A DNA stretch of 64,000 nucleotides from Bombus terrestris. Taxonomy: Eukaryota; Arthropoda; Insecta; Hymenoptera; Apidae. How positions within the stretch are numbered: position 1 is the stretch's first letter; every line of letters starts with the position of its first letter. The stretch spans positions 813,001-877,000 of the forward strand of contig NC_063272.1 in assembly GCF_910591885.1 (NCBI RefSeq), read 5' to 3'. The notes beneath the pieces are model-generated. The model was not told the origin of the DNA. It saw nothing but the letters and a program-made list of their open reading frames with translations, and ran no database searches. Below are positions 36,140 to 51,602 of this stretch, piece by piece. A program made the position numbers and the translations under genes.

Positions 36140-39100
36140 GTTTAAACAATTGTATTTGCCGTAAAGAGTTCAATGGGATTCAGGTTTAAAGAGAGTAGAA
36201 TTTCTAAGGAGACGCGTAGGAATGTGGACATTTGGTTCGTGTAGAATATTAGGAGAGATGATCAACTGATCGATAGCTTTATAATATATATAATAGGTCT
36301 GTTATGGGACAACGATGTTCCTTGAACATCAATAACTCCAGACGTAATCGAATGGTTTCGTAATCTTGGCAATAATGAGGCGTAGGTGAATCTTCCTATT
36401 ATTGTCAGTTTGATGTTGTCGTTCGTAAACTCGATGGCATGTATTAATAGAAGTGCGTTAAGTAGCGTCAAGCGGTATTGCATAGCGAAGCTGCGTAAAA
36501 CAGCCAAAATATTTCGATGAAATACGTTAAGTCCGGTATCTATTTGCCGCGTTTTCGCATATGGTTTCATCGTCGCGTATTAAATTTTGATACGAAGATA
36601 CGCGACAGAACTGACCGTTCATTTGTCGATTTTTTCTCGTCACGTCAAAGAAACGATGAAGCAGTTTGGACGGAGAGCGTTTCATTGTTCCGTTGCTCGT
36701 TTATTTTCGCCGTGAGAAAATCAAGATTCCATTTGTCGCGTCTCGTTAAGTCGCATTCTCCGTTTTCATACGAATCAATAGCGATAAAGCGAGTGGAAAT
36801 CGCACGTAACACGTACGTGGATACGCAACAAATAGATGTTGGATTTCAGATATCGCTGAGCAAACGATTCGCTGCGGACGTCATGCAGATTGAATTGATT
36901 ACGCTCCATGCAAATCGGTCTCCTTAAGAACGGATCGAACTCGTACGGAGAAAATACGGATCAGCGGGAAAACAATTTGTTTACGCGAGAGACGATGAAA
37001 GCGAGTTGTCGGCCACTTTTCTACATGAGGTACATTTCAGAACTCGGTTGCCCGATAAAAGCTACGAGCCAATACGACCAGACACGTTTTACACGTTTAT
37101 TCTTTGTTCAGCCTTTAGTTTCGTGGCAACGCGAACGAGGAATAATTTAAATGCGTTAACGATTGGTTCATGACTTCAAATAGTTGCTTACCACGTACGT
37201 ATGAAATTTAATCGTAAATTAATAAATATCGAAGGATTAAAAAGGAATACAATGGACGAGGACCAGGTCAGGATTGCTAAGAAAAAGAATCGCAGTTAGA
37301 ATATAATCGCTGGTGTAAATATGCAAAGTATATACGAACAGAGACACTGATACCTCGCAGATCGAATTCGCGATAGGCAGAGAATGATACCGGAAGAGAG
37401 GACGGCGCGACGCGACGAGACGATAAATCAGTCGAAAAGCAGGGTACAAGTTCCTGGAGGTAAGAAAAGGGAAGGCGGAGGAGAAACGGAGCGGATCGTT
37501 GGGACGATTTGCCACGCGACGAGGTTTCGGAACGCAACAGAACGAAGTAAATCGAACTCGATCGAGATTTCGCTGGTCGTGCAGCGAGCGAGGTTGACTC
37601 GGGGCCGAGATCGTAGCGCGCGGGGCCGCCGGAGCAGGCCATCGAGGAGGATCTAATTACAGGGCTCCGCTTCCTGCCGTAATTAATCGCTACGACTCGG
37701 AAGATTTATGTCCCGCTCGCGTACGATCGTCTTCCTTCGTTTCCCCCGTCGCCGACCACTGTTTGTCTTTCGATCGGCTTAAAAATCGATGCTCCATCGT
37801 TCGCGACAACGTTCGATTTCACCCTCGGAATAACATCGTTTTACCATTGAACGCGCGATCACTCGAATTACCCGCAATTACCCGCAGTAATGTTAATTAA
37901 GGACAATTTTCCCCGTTCGGCCAGCTGGATCCGTTCGAACGTAACCCGTATAATAATCGACGATCTCAGCTCGTTCTTCGATAAATTTAGGTAGATACTA
38001 GGCCTTTTTATCGATGAGCGAGACGCGAAAGTCGGTCGAACGTTTCTGGAGTATCTCGCAAAGCGATGGAAAGCGAGTGTATTCCGCACGAACGATCGAA
38101 ATAGAGTCGGAAGGAGGAAAGTTGGAGCAGCGATGGAAGATTCTTCGAGCTTGCGCAGACTGCTGCGCTCGAACCGGCTGGTAACAAGGCGTTAATATTA
38201 GCGGCGCTGGAATCCCGGCGAAGAGGGTGATCGCTCCAACTGCCACAAGAACAATGAATTTCCGGTTAGCTTTGTACGTCCGAGTAGCGACAATGTCCTC
38301 ATTGTCCCGCGTGGCCTGCATAAAGATGCGCTCCCTGGCCGCGGTTCTCTTTACCTTTGCTTTCGAATCACTTCGTCCTGAGATTTCACCCGAACCGTGA
38401 AACGTGAATTCATCGGGAACAAGCGACCGAACCGTCGGAGCGACGGATGTTTTGCGAAACGATCCCGCAGCGCGCAGCGTGTGACGCGATCTGTCCGACG
38501 GATGAAAAATGATTCGGATTTCGGTGGCGCTCTGGTTGGCCGCCGTCGAGTACGCGTTCGTCGAGCGAAAAGGAAAAATGGCCAGAGCGTTCGCTAATGG
38601 AAACGTTCCTGCGTCTATTCTTGCATCGATCGTTTCACAATCGTCTTCGCGTTACGATAGCGTTGAGTTATTGCTTGTGCGACCTATCGCGCGTGCACTG
38701 CACCGCTTCTTCGCCGATTGGTAAATCTCGATTCCCAATTAGGAATCTCTAGATCGTTAATCTTCGTGATCTTGTTACGAATTGAAAAGTAACTCGTATC
38801 GCGAAATTGAAAGGTGCTGCGCGCGATGACGACGAACGCGACTTGTGTGAAACGCGAGTGTCGTTAAACGCGTAAAGCCATCAGCCGCATAAACTATTCG
38901 CGAACTCTCGAGGCTGTAGCTCGTTCGATAGGGCCTTTGTACGAATATTTATATCTCAAATAACATCAGACGGTAATAGTCCAACTTGTCTCGGTCTTGG
39001 AAAGAGTAACGAGCAAGCGTCTCGTAATGCGCGAGTATGAGAATGTAAGAGGTTATTGGCATCGAGAGAATAATGGATCGACATTCGTTGGACGAGGGAA

Positions 39101-42100
39101 TCGGGAAGAAAATAGATTAGTTTTTCATTTTGGGCAAAATAGATCGGTTTCGTGCGTAAGGCAATTGGTATCGCATCGGGGTAGTCTCGATGGCGGCTCT
39201 GCCCTCCGGCAATTCGTGTTCACTTTCTGGACATTCGAAGGTTACTTAGAAACTCGGCTGCGAGGTAGTTACCCATCCTAATATACTATTTTCCGACGTC
39301 GGATCTTTGCACTCGGCGTCCCACCGCGCGAGGAACTTTAACGTCGCCTCAAGCTGACTCATAGAATATCTTCGGACTTCGGACCTCGACGAATACATTT
39401 GGAAGCACCAGCGAAATCGAGGAAAGCAGTTTCGGCGCGGATTTCGCTGCTGCATATATTCTCATCACGATAATCGCTTCGAGCGTCGATTACCTACCCA
39501 GTGAATCGGCTCTTTCTCTTTACAACCTTTCTTTCCTCATAATGGACCGCATGAGATCGCGCCGTAGCGTAATTTCGCGCTCTGTGGTCCGATAGTCGAA
39601 GGAAAATGTCATTCTACGGAATTGCCACCCGTAACTTTGTCCCTCGATTCGTTCTCGTTATTCGTATGAACTGAGCGGTAAGTGTTTTCGTGCCACGAAA
39701 ACACCGTAACAAGATGACAAGGTCAGCCTCGTTGTTAAATGGAATGTCGTGTCTTTTTATCAGTCGCTGATAACAGCTTGCTATGCGGGTTCAACAAGCT
39801 GCGTTACCAGGTGCCTCGAAATTTCCTCTGAATTTTCAAAAACGTACACGAATCTCATTCGGTCTGTATTTTACGTTACGCTAAATTCAACCTTGCAGTG
39901 CGGTGATAGTTTCCAGAATTTATCGCCTCGGATCGCTATCGTCCATTTCAACGAATGATTCTGCACTCTCGTACTCCCGCGTTTATCGTAACCCACGCAA
40001 CGATCCTCTGTCTTTCTCTATCGACGAATCGTTCGGCCGGTCCATTTAGAACACGAGGAAACCCCTGGCCGCGCGGAAAATTTTATGGGCCGCGCGTTTG
40101 TAATTTCCGCGTTTAGAAGGTCGTTCCGATTGATTTCGCGTTCTACCGGTGGATAGATCGAATTGAAGATGCCTCTCGGTTGGAATCGATATGTTTTGCG
40201 AGTCCGTTGAAACCTCCGCTTCCAATACGTGGAATAATGCGTTAACGAACGTCAGCGTTGGCCACCGTCAGAAACGTTTCGAGCGCAGGGTTCACGGCCA
40301 TCGTGCGACGATGATAAATCGTGCGTGAGAACCGGACGCTTACCTGCTCTTCTCGGGCCATCTTCTTGCTCGCTCAGCCCAGTCCCCCTTCGTCGAGCGA
40401 TCAATTCGCGCAACTCGGCGGCAAGTCGCTTAACGAACAGGGCAGGTGAGCGCGAGAGTTAAGTGGCATAAGTGAAAACATATGAATGACGCGGGAAACG
40501 AGGCGCAGGGGAAAGGCTCTAATGGGAATGCTCGATAAGCCGGCGCGAAGAAAATGGCATCCTCTTTTCGCGATCGTGTTCGTTCACCGCGAAAGATTCG
40601 AGCAGCCTTCCCTGCATCGAGATACGTACGGGGATAAGGAAGAGTTTAAGCCGACGCGACCGCGAATCACCAGCCGGTTTACACGTGTCGCGCGATGTAA
40701 GAAAGGATAAGCGGCATTCTAAATTCCGTGGGACGCGACGAAATTCAACCTCTCCAGGGAGGAACGCCGTTCATTTGCGGGACATAAAGGTGGCCGACCT
40801 TGACGGAGCGTAACTGAGCAGCCACGGCGAAGGAGAGAGAAGAGAAGAGAAGAAAAACGCCGGTCTCGAGTCGATATGGGCTCGGCTTGGAAGGGAGATT
40901 ATACGAAAGGGACCAAAAGGGGCGTCAATGCGCGTTTCTTCCCGTACGCACGTGTCCTGTGGCGTCATTATCGCCCACGCGTGCTAACTGTACGCGCAAT
41001 TGAATCTCCCTTGGTTCTGCGCGACTTTCGCGCGCGCGCTATCCTCTCAACAACAGGGATCACGTTCGCCCACGACCTTTCCCTTCGCCTCCTTTCTAGC
41101 CGATCTCTCTTTGCGGACGTTCGGAAGAAAAGGATAGTCGAGCGACCGTGAGTCGTAATTAAAACGCAATTAACCTCGCAGTCGTAACGAAAGCTTTTAT
41201 AAACGATTCGCTCGCATCTACGGCACATCGAACTCTGCGGGCAATCACCGTCTACTGTACTGTACGTGGTTCGGAGTTTGAAAATTCCTGTGACAAACCG
41301 TAGCTATTTTCTCTCGGTCGTTAATTTCCAACAGAGGATGCGCGACCGATGCTGACGAGATCGCAATCTCCGCGCTAATCCATTGATCGAGTATCGTTGA
41401 TCTAGCCGTGACGTATCGGAACGCAACTAGGGAAAACTATACGTAGTCGGAATTTAAGATATCGATCGACGAGGAACTGAGATAAACCTCGACCGTCTTT
41501 CGCGAAGAGACGAATGGCTCTTTTAAAAATACACACTTTCCAAATACATTCCTTTAGATCGATGCATGGATCGCGTCAATTTCACCGTACGTCGCATCTT
41601 CCGGCTGGATTCTTCTCGGCGTAGATTGAAAAATTATTGACAGAGTCGGAGGCTGATCACGGAGTCGGCAAGATGATATGAATTGCGGCTCGCGGCGGGG
41701 GTCGCGACAGGCATGTCGCGGCTCGGTTATCTCGATATTTATACGATTGAGAAAACGTTTCTCTTCGGCTGACGCGTATCGATCGGAAACAAAGCGCGAT
41801 CCGTCCGGTGGAAAAACGCGTACGAGGCCAGACATACGTCCACACATCTACACACAGCTCATGCAGGGGATCGTGGGTGTGGAGAAAAGGCGTGGGTGCC
41901 TCTGCCATTATGTACCTGACATCGTGACGAGTTCGCGTGAGCCTTGAGGAATCGGTAGTTGGTTGGAAACCAACGGCGAAGAGTCGAGCCGGCATTTAGA
42001 ATAAAAGCAACCTGCCGTTCACGAGTCCGCCTCTGTTGCAGCATGTTTTCCGAGACGTCGTTGAAGAAACTTTGCTTTTGAAAACGCACGGTGCGTGATC

Positions 42101-45100
42101 GCGCAATCGTCTACCGAGCTTTGAAAACTCGGATACGTTGAATATCGAGCAGGTACATATAACTTCGACGTCCTACGCTAGGGACGCAACCTCGTTATCT
42201 TTCGTGCTTCCGGACAGCCATTGTCGTCTCGTGTAGACTCACAGCCATAATTTTCGTCTTTCACCACGACGGACTTTGCGTTTCCCAACGGTATCGTAGC
42301 GACGAGATTTACGAACGATTTACGCGAAGAGCAACAACGATCGGTTGAAGTTTTATTAATCCATGCGAAGATTTATCAAAATTCCCTTGCTTCTTCTTCC
42401 CACGTGTTCGAGTTCACGCTCTCCAACATGATCTATCCGATCGACAATTTTCTAGTCTCGTATTCATCGATCGAGTTTCGTCAAGTTCGTTCGATTAAAG
42501 GCTATTCATCCTCGCTGTCCGCTATACCCGTGGCGCCAAGGAAGACCTTCCATCACAATGGCCCTTGTTTCTATCGGAAACTTGAAGATCGATTTCGATG
42601 GAAGTAGATTTCTGTAGCCGTAACCATTCTACAAATTACCCGATGAATGGCTCTCATTTTCGCGCCTCTTTGTCCTGGTCGACGTTCGCCGACAGCTCGT
42701 TCTCGGTACCATGGCGCTTAACGTATCGACCCATTGTCGTTGTTCGGCACAGTCATTCCGTCAAATTGCTCTCGTCCTTGTGGATCTTGCTGCCGATTCC
42801 AGCGCTACTCCGCATCCAGATAAGGCGCCCGGCATCTCGAACTGTGGTCATCGCCGCTTTTACCCAGTTCCTCGTGGTTGTTTAACGCGCTCCGTAAATT
42901 AACGAAGTTACGCCGATTATTTGCCTTCTCTCAAGATAATCTTAATTACATCGAGGCGTACGTTCCCTTATCGCTCCTCCTCTAACAACGAGATCTCGCG
43001 CGATGTTTAACTTATCGTAGGCGTTGGAACGGGGCTTTTTCTTTTTGAAAGCGAATCGACTCGACCATAGACTGGAATACCGAGTCGTTGCCACACTGTG
43101 GTAACAAATCTGTCTCGACCTCTGAGTCGGGTTTAATCGAAAACATCATTTGTCGTGACGTAAGACGTCTGACAAGGCGAGACTCTCTCGACGGCTTCCA
43201 AACTGTCCGCTGAAAAAGAGTCACGAATCGGAGTCGTGTTTTTCGTAGAGAATTCCGGTGAGATCGGTGCGAGGACGCGAGAATCGTTCCACGATTCTCC
43301 ACGGGGCCGGTAGTCGATTTATAATCGTCGCCACAGCTCGTGCATCTCTTTTCTTTTTTTTCCTTTTTCTCTCATGCTCGTCGATGGTTCTTCGTGACCG
43401 TTGTGAATGATCGTCGGAGAAAGCACCGTCAACTCATGGCAACCGAGAATCTCGATGGTTGCGTTCTTGAGGTCTGCGGAATTTTAATGCCTCCGAGTTT
43501 ATGTAACGCGAACATTCCGCATCGATTAGTCCGTTATTCTCCGGCTTGGTTAATTTTTCATAAAGATATATCGCTCGATGGAAGTCACAGGAAGATGCGT
43601 GAGCGTACCTTGACCCACTCTGTCCCATAAAAAAGAGCACCGTGCGAGATATATCCCTGTTAACCGTTTTAATTTATCGATCGAAGCCAGGTCGAATTGC
43701 ACAAACAGCGCATGCATTATGCATCGAAACGGGACGGTATTGTAGCGAATCAATTAAAGAGATCATTTAGTTCACGCGTTCGACTTTGCCCCCGACGTAA
43801 AGAAATCCTCCCCGCTACCTGGGTGCTCGAGTCCTTGCGAACCAACCCTAATGCATAATGCAACGCGAACACTCACAGAACGGAATAAACCGGAACGACG
43901 CGACGGTGCGACCGACCCGACGACGAACATTGTAAGAGCACGTTTTCGATGGACGAGTGATCGTAATCCGCGGCCTAACGTATTTCGGATGTAACCTGTG
44001 TCGTAGGAAAGAAACGTCGCAAAGGGTCGTGGGGCAACCGGAAAGGAATTTACGACTTAAAAACAGGTGGTCGCGTCCAGTCCTTTTCGAAACCACAAGA
44101 ACGTGATTCGAACTCGTTTCGAAAGAATTACGTCGTTTGATAAATTTCCAATGGGGATCGTAAACGGACGCAAAGATTTAAAAGACGCTGGTGGAGAAAA
44201 AACTAGAAGGCTGAGGGTGTATTCGCAGACGCGAACTTTGATACGGATGCAAATGTTATATCACAACCGCAAACGAATAATCTTTAGAGTGAAGCTTGCT
44301 ATAAATTAGTCGACCTTCTGCCACGGCTCGTCTAAATCACGTTGTGTTCCGCGTTACGAAAGTCACTACCGTAGCGTACGAAGATTTGGTGGAAGACTTT
44401 GTGCACTTTGTCGCGGTCTCTGGACGATTTACTCCTTTTGCCAACTCGAATAATTGAGTTGGCTCGTCCACGCGATCGCCCACCCTTCCTGGCAAAGACT
44501 ATCGCGATTTTCATTCGTTCCGAAGCGAAACACTAATTGCCAGCCAATGTTATCGCGGAAGTTTAACCCTTTAATACTGAAGCTGTAATAATACTGTGCT
44601 AAACTCGTAAATTTATGGATCCTGCGTAGAGTATAAATCAATTAATCGAAAAGTTTATTCAGCACCGAGCCTGTCCAGGAATATGATATTCAGCAGTCAG
44701 TGATAAGGGCCAAGGGAATGACGCGACGAAGGGGTTATTCGATCGGATACTGCGGATAGGTAAGAAACGAAAATGTTAGAGAAATTCACGAGGTTGTGTC
44801 GAGGAGGTAAATTAATACCATAAACGGGATAAAAAGATAAATGAGATTTTTAATTGGACGGTGTCGAAAGACAAGGGAAAAAAGAAGGTTAAAAGGCAGA
44901 AGGAAGCACGAGACATGGGTCGAAACGGAATCGATGGGGGGGAGAAAGGAGGAAAAGAGATTGCGGACGCGTGCAGTCGGTTCGGGCGAGCACACGCACG
45001 GCATTAACTTCCATACCTGAATTGCACCACGTCTGAGTTTCGCTGTGTTAACCCTTTTACGAAAAAGAACTTCCGCGAGTTTGTTAACGACCGGATCAGG

Positions 45101-48100
45101 TCCGATTAAGAAAGGTCCCAGTGCGAAACAGGGTTCGTTTCCGCGAGGCAATTAGGCGAAACGAGATATTCTAGTCGTGGAACCGATAGGTACACCGAAC
45201 AACCGTCCAATTAGTTGAACGCGAGCAAATATTAGCCGGCACCGGGTATGGTGAAATTAGAATTCCCTGGCGGCGTATCTCGCTACCCACCCTGTCCGTT
45301 CAATTGAATAATTATGACAGGCTGTCGGATGCCTTGGTCAGGGAGTAATTGCCTATCCGGGATCTAGTTTCTCGGACGTTGGCATCGCGCAACACGCTCG
45401 TGGTTATACCAAGCTGTTTAGCGACGAGGAAACGCAAAAATCGTGGCTCGAGATTCTCGAACCGGAGAAACGTCGACGAAAAGGTTGACGAAGGCGAAAT
45501 GAAATCATCACGAACGGACTAGTCTCTCGTAGAAAAGGCGTTAAATCGAAGCGACCGCTTTCTTCTCGTTCCGGGCCATGTGCAATTCCAAGAGTTGTGT
45601 ACAGAAGCTGGCTAATCTTGACTTAAGACTGTCGTGCACGCGATGTTACGCGAATCGTTGCAACGAAAGTCGCACGTTTTGCGGTTTTCGTCTGTGGTTT
45701 CTCGCGTGGCCGAGCTTGTTGGCATTGTTATGTTCGCGCTTCCCGTTAGTCCGAAGTCGGTGCTCGTTACCGATCCGGTAGAAATGAGGGTTAATCGCCA
45801 TTATCGAACCCTTTCTTGTTCATGAACTGCTCTTCCTAATTCAAACGAATGGCGTCGTTCTCGGTTCTGGCTCGAAGACCGTTGATCAATGGCAGAGCGC
45901 AAAGATCGACGAAAACCGCGTCGAGTCGTTGGAAACTCGTTAAATCGTTTCGTGACGCGTTCCGTGGTTGGCAACGGCGAGAATTATCATTCTAATAGGC
46001 GGTTAAAGACAAGGGGGGTCGTGTCGCGCACGTACGAGTGGAAGAGCTTGCAGGTTCAGACCACGAAACGCCGCCTGCTCGTACACGTCCGACATAACAC
46101 GAGCCTGCGCTGCTGCGTTGCTGTGTCAGGTTGAATATTGTGTGGCTATATTGTACAGGTATATGTACAACGAGAGAAAGACTCGCGGAACGCGCGTATA
46201 ATGCAGTCACCCATGGTAACTTAACTCGAGGAATAATCAAGCCTTAACGAACGTTCACTGTCCGTGGTACGCGTAACAAGGGGTTAGCCAAGGTTACTCC
46301 TCGATCGATCGACTGTTAGATGCCACGTGGAAATGCGCGTTAAGTTCGACGTTTGTGCAGCTTTCGTCGATTTCGTCGACGCTCGTAAACTGGAATTTGC
46401 GAATCTGCAGCCTGTTGAACGTAGCTGTAGAACGAAGAAATTTGGTTTACGATCTGGTCGTAATTGCTCGCAGCAAGTACAATCATACTAGGCGCAAAAT
46501 TTATTCGAACGTTTCGCAATATCGATTTCACGGGTTCTCTCATTCTCGAAAATAAAGCGAAAAGACTGCAACGATGAAAATTCCGCGAGGTACCGAGCTT
46601 CGCAAACGGTTCCTCAGAATACGACCGAAATGAAGCTGCCAGCCGTGCCTTTTTCTGTTTGGAACTCGTCGAACAGCTAGGGAGAAGAATAAACGATGAC
46701 GAACGACGTTGGGGATTGCTTTAAAACGTAGGAAAATTTATCGTCTTGTGCCGCTCTTATATTATTGCTCTCGCGTCTTCTGGCTCCACGAAGACAGCGC
46801 GCAGCTCGGCCAAAGCTTCCTTCTCTCGCTTTCTCATTGTATGCAGATACATTTGGGTCTAGGAACGCTATCTTCCAAGTCCTGGCGCACCTACTCCGTT
46901 TCTCTATTTCGTATAATGCGAATATTTTGGTTTTTGGGTCGAGCGAACGTAATGCCTATTTCTCAACCAGTTTAACGCGGCCTAGAGTATCGAGTCGTAA
47001 CCACAAAGCAAAATCCTGCACGAGGAATGACTGTCCGGCCTCCTCGCGAAATACATTCCTTCTATCCTCTAATGATGATCTTCCTCCGAGATTTATGACT
47101 GTCCATCGACGCACGGTAAGTCATGGAATCCAACTGAGAAAAAGGGTTAGGAAGGAATAGTCGTTTCGTGCATGTATTTCATGTTTCTCGTCCCGTCTGC
47201 TGGTCACAGAAACGCATTCATTATGGTTTATTCATAAAACGTTGCTCGCGTACAAAGTCGTTCCGGTGGTAACGTAACCTCGATAAATTTGTACACGTTC
47301 CCTACAAGAATTTCTACTCGAAGGCAGTTGATCCGCGATTGTCGTTGTTCGCGTTTCAGCTATTTGTCCTATTACGCGACTCGTGGGTCTGTTCTTCCGC
47401 GGAAGAGCAGGACTACGCAGGATTAATATGGTTTCCGCGAGTTCCCATTTGCAAGCGAACGATATTGAGAACCACTGCGTGGCAAGGATGTGGCGGTATA
47501 AATTACGAGCTACACGAGTACCTACAGTGGATGTTCAATCTGTGCAGGTGGTCGAGCTAGCAGTCGGATGTCCAAGACGGGATGTACGCGGAAAGATTAC
47601 AAGAGACAATCAGCCGGTTTTTCTCAAGGTTTGATAACGAGACACCTAGCTGATGCAGATGCCACGGCGCCGGTAAGTGCAACGTAAAAGTTGAAGGTGC
47701 CTACCGAGGCCGTTTTTTGAACTTTGACGATAAGCTATCGCGACTCGTCGAGATAGGAGTTTCTTCTTTCGTTTCACTAGAGAGATTAATCGAGATCGCG
47801 TCGTCGTTTTTCTGTCCAATGACGAAGCGTCTTTACGATCGTCCGTTTTATCGGCGTTTGCGTTAATCGACGTTAGCTCGAAGGAGAATGGACGGGAATC
47901 GTTCGCTAGTCTCTTTGTGCTTAGGCGGTATTAAAATTTTCTCTCGGCGAGTACTTTACATTCCGCGATACGAGTATCTAATTACTTTTTGCATCGGAAG
48001 CGAATCGTTCCTCTCGAGTTTAGCGTGAAACGATCCACAGGAGGATCTCGTAGGAGATAAACGTCAGACAGAAGCACGCTTTCGTTCGCCGTGAGATATT

Positions 48101-49378
48101 ACTCGTAAAGTTTCCTAACGGAAACTGCAGGAAAGCTGTCTTTCAATCGTCTGGAACGTCCGGCAAAAATTCATTCTATTTCCGAGCGAAGAAGAGATCG
48201 ATCGACAGGTAAAGAAAGAAACGCGTAAGATAGCGGATTTTGCGATTCCTTATTCGAAGAACGGCGATTGGCCGACGATGTAGCGGACGTGGCACTAGCT
48301 GCAAATAAATTGCATCGCCCAGCGGTCTTATGCTAATTTGCTTGGCACGAGTGTCTATTACGAAAGGTAGCGCGAAGAAAAAAAGGGAAAGACGGCGCAG
48401 GATGGTGTGCGCGCGCGCGACTTGTACGTAGAAAACAACCGGCAACTCCTGCTGACCGGTTGTCGCTTGAAGTTTCACGCGATCGCTACCAAACGCTTAT
48501 TAACTCGATGGCTGTAATAGCGTGTAATATTATATAACTTCCAACGAACGAAGAACAGACGAATCTACCCGCAGGAGATTTATTCCTAAACTATGCCCTG
48601 TAAATCACGTTTCTCGAACAGTTCAAAAGATGTAATCTTATCCGGTCGTGTGACTTACCGAGCAGCATCCTGTTACTGCCTTTTCTTGCAACTAGTAGCC
48701 TTCTCTCGATAATACGCACCCGCGATCGACCCTCGCCATTTCCAACGAGTATTATACGTATACACGGTGTCGAATTCGACCGCCGTTAATTATCAATTTC
48801 TCCGGCCTTCCGACCGGTAACACTCTGACGGGATCGTCTGAGACTCTCCAGCAGAAGCGGTAAGCGTAACTAGACTCGTCTGTTATCTGGAACTTTCATC
48901 GAACGTGTCGAGCCATTTTCCACGCGTCGAGACAATGGATCATAAAACAGTCGAGACACCGTTTTACGCTAACCGATCATCGAGAATTATTCATCGGGTT
49001 AACTGAGATATTCGTTTCGAGCAACGTCGAACGTTCTCGCTTGCCGGTCGATTATCGAATTAACGCACCGAGTATCATTGATCGAAAGTTGTCAAAGGTT
49101 GACTGTAAACGGGAAATTTCATTGACTGGCGTAAAAGGAGCGTATCTGATTGGAGCGAAGCCATCGGACTCGTTTGTGAAATGTGGGATCGACGATGATG
49201 CGGTAAACGTTCTCCGCGAGAATGTACGTGGTCGTGAACGAGCACGCACCGAACACCGGGACTACGCGATGCATCGCACTCGTATCTACCGACATTCGAA
49301 CAAAAATAGAAATAACACGGTGCTTAGCATGTGAGGGTATGTCTGGTGTGTACGAGGCGGGACTATCGATAGCTGACA

Positions 49379-49398
49379 GCTGACCCCATGGGGTCAGC
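49379..49398. repeat. Perfect 20-bp palindrome
   Basis: GCTGACCCCATGGGGTCAGC is its own reverse complement. It contains TGACCC and GGGTCA half-sites, separated by four bases in everted orientation, similar to nuclear-receptor half-sites. A further GCTGAC copy lies immediately upstream. A regulatory role is inference. Confidence 0.6.
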
Positions 49399-51602
49399 GC
49401 GAGTAGGCGAGTCTCCACGGACCAGCGGAAAAGGAAGTCGTGACTGCGATCCTCCCTTTTGTCAGCTTGGCCCTACGATTGATTTTTAACGAGTATTTTA
49501 CTGTTCGTCGCATCTTCCATCCGTTTTATTTTTCGTGGCAAATGCAACCGATGCTATACGAATTCGGTTTGCTATCGAATCTTGCTGTAATATTTTTCGA
49601 GTTTAAGTATCGACGATAGCCAACGATTCTTCTAGTCTCTTTCTTTCCTGTTGTACAGACACGAAAATTATCGGACAGTCGGTGTGGACCAAACGAAACA
49701 CCGATTGCCCGCACGACATGCGTCGAGACGTCGTTTATTTCCCGTGGTTTAAACGGTTTAACCCAGGGCACTCGCGTAAGAGGCTTACGCGATAAGGAGG
49801 TCCGATGGGACGGCATTTCTTCGCTGCCACCTGTCAGGAACTCGGTTCCGTCAGGTCAGGTGTAATTCCGAAATAAGAGCCACGTCGGCGTCCCATTAAA
49901 ATGACGGGCATGTCTGTGGCGATGCGAGTCTCCATTCACGACGTCGGACAGGCATCGTTAATCTTGCGTGGGGTCCCCTTTTACCCAGAAACAACGAGGT
50001 GGCCGTTGATTCTGGTAGCCAGCAGCCTGGCATCTCCGGGGAACCATTAAAAATGATAACTAGTCTCAGCCCTTCCGATTGGCATCTCCTACGCATTTCG
50101 TTGAATCTTGGTCTTCTCTCGTCTCGGAAACAAGTTCTCCGGGGGTTAATAGCTGTATATCCTTTTTCGTATCTTGCTCAGGGAGACGAAAGTCCATTTT
50201 ACCGAGTCGCGCCTTCGCGCAGATTTCCATGGAAAGAAATTCGTTTTCGTTTTAACGCTCGCAGCGTTTCCATCTCGCTCATCGCACTCGTCCAGCTTCT
50301 ATTCGCCTCCGCGTGCATTTCCGACGGCTGACCAAACGCCAAGAGAGAAAGCAGGTTTGCGATCGTTGTTTCGAGATTGACTAAAACAATATCCAGCGAG
50401 GTAATTCGTTTTCGTGGAGGGGCGTCCATTGGCCGTTATAGTAGTTGGCTTCGAGCCCAGGGACACAGCTACTCAAATTTCGCTTTGTCAAATTTTCATC
50501 GATCGCTCGCTACTTTGCCCGACCGAAATCGTTAACTACGATTCCGTTTCGCGACTCACCGAACGTCGACCAGTGTGCAATTATCGCGATGTCTTTGCGA
50601 CCCTCGATCACGCCCGTTCCTATGCATTGCGAGGAAAAAATTTGTCGAAACGTTTTATGGCCGATTACGTGACGGTGAATATCGCCACTGTAGTATCTTC
50701 AGGGAGAAAGGCCTGTACCACAGCCGCCGCCCCGAATTACGACCCGAGACTATGGCAGCGGCTTTAAAGCTTTCGCGATAACTAATGGCACTAGAACATA
50801 AATAGTGACTCGATAGAAACGATTCTGGTCACCCTAGACGCTTTGAAGAACCTCGTAACTGCTCGTACCTGTATTTTACTTTGAATTATCGGGGGACTTT
50901 GTTAACGCGTTCCATGTCCTGTACACCATCGATGATAGCACGAGGAGATAGTACGAGCAGGTTTCTAGTCGCAGGGTTTTAGAGAATTCCAGAAGTTTCG
51001 TGTAAACTCGAACATAACTAAACAAATGGAAAAGCAATTATATGAAAACGTAAGGTAAACGATTGAAGCGGTAGTACAAATAAACTAACTGAAAATATGA
51101 GGGAAAGAGACTAAAGCGAAGTCAAATAAATCGCAAAGAGTTAACGACGTTTTCCAACTTTCTTTCGATGTTGTTTCTACGTTTATCGACTATACACAGC
51201 TTACACTTCTATTGCATAAAAAGTAACGAATTATGTTGAACTTCTCGCAAATCGAAGCAACGTCATAGATCTTTCCTTCGATTTCGTCTCCGTTTCGAAT
51301 GATTTTCTCGTGCAAACTGATGCAAGGCATTAGTCATCGCGGAATCGAATAAACAAGAGACACGCGATGTTTTCTCTCGGGATTGCGATGTGATTCGCGG
51401 AGAAATCGAATTAGAAAATCGACGACCTTCCCTCACCAGCTACGACGATTCCGTCATACATCAACCGAGACAAACACCGGTGCGTTATCCTCGCTTCGAG
51501 TCGCCAGTTTCTGCGTAAAAATCGCAATCGCCGTTGATGCAAATGCGAGGAAACGAGGTGACTGAGCCGTATCGAAAAGTGGTACGGTAATGCATATCCG
51601 GT

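Noticed and set aside
36517..36927. Plus-strand 136-codon frame in the Pvf intron
   Set aside because: ATG present, but no conserved motif, no splice or poly(A) context, and a composition typical of stop-poor intron DNA.
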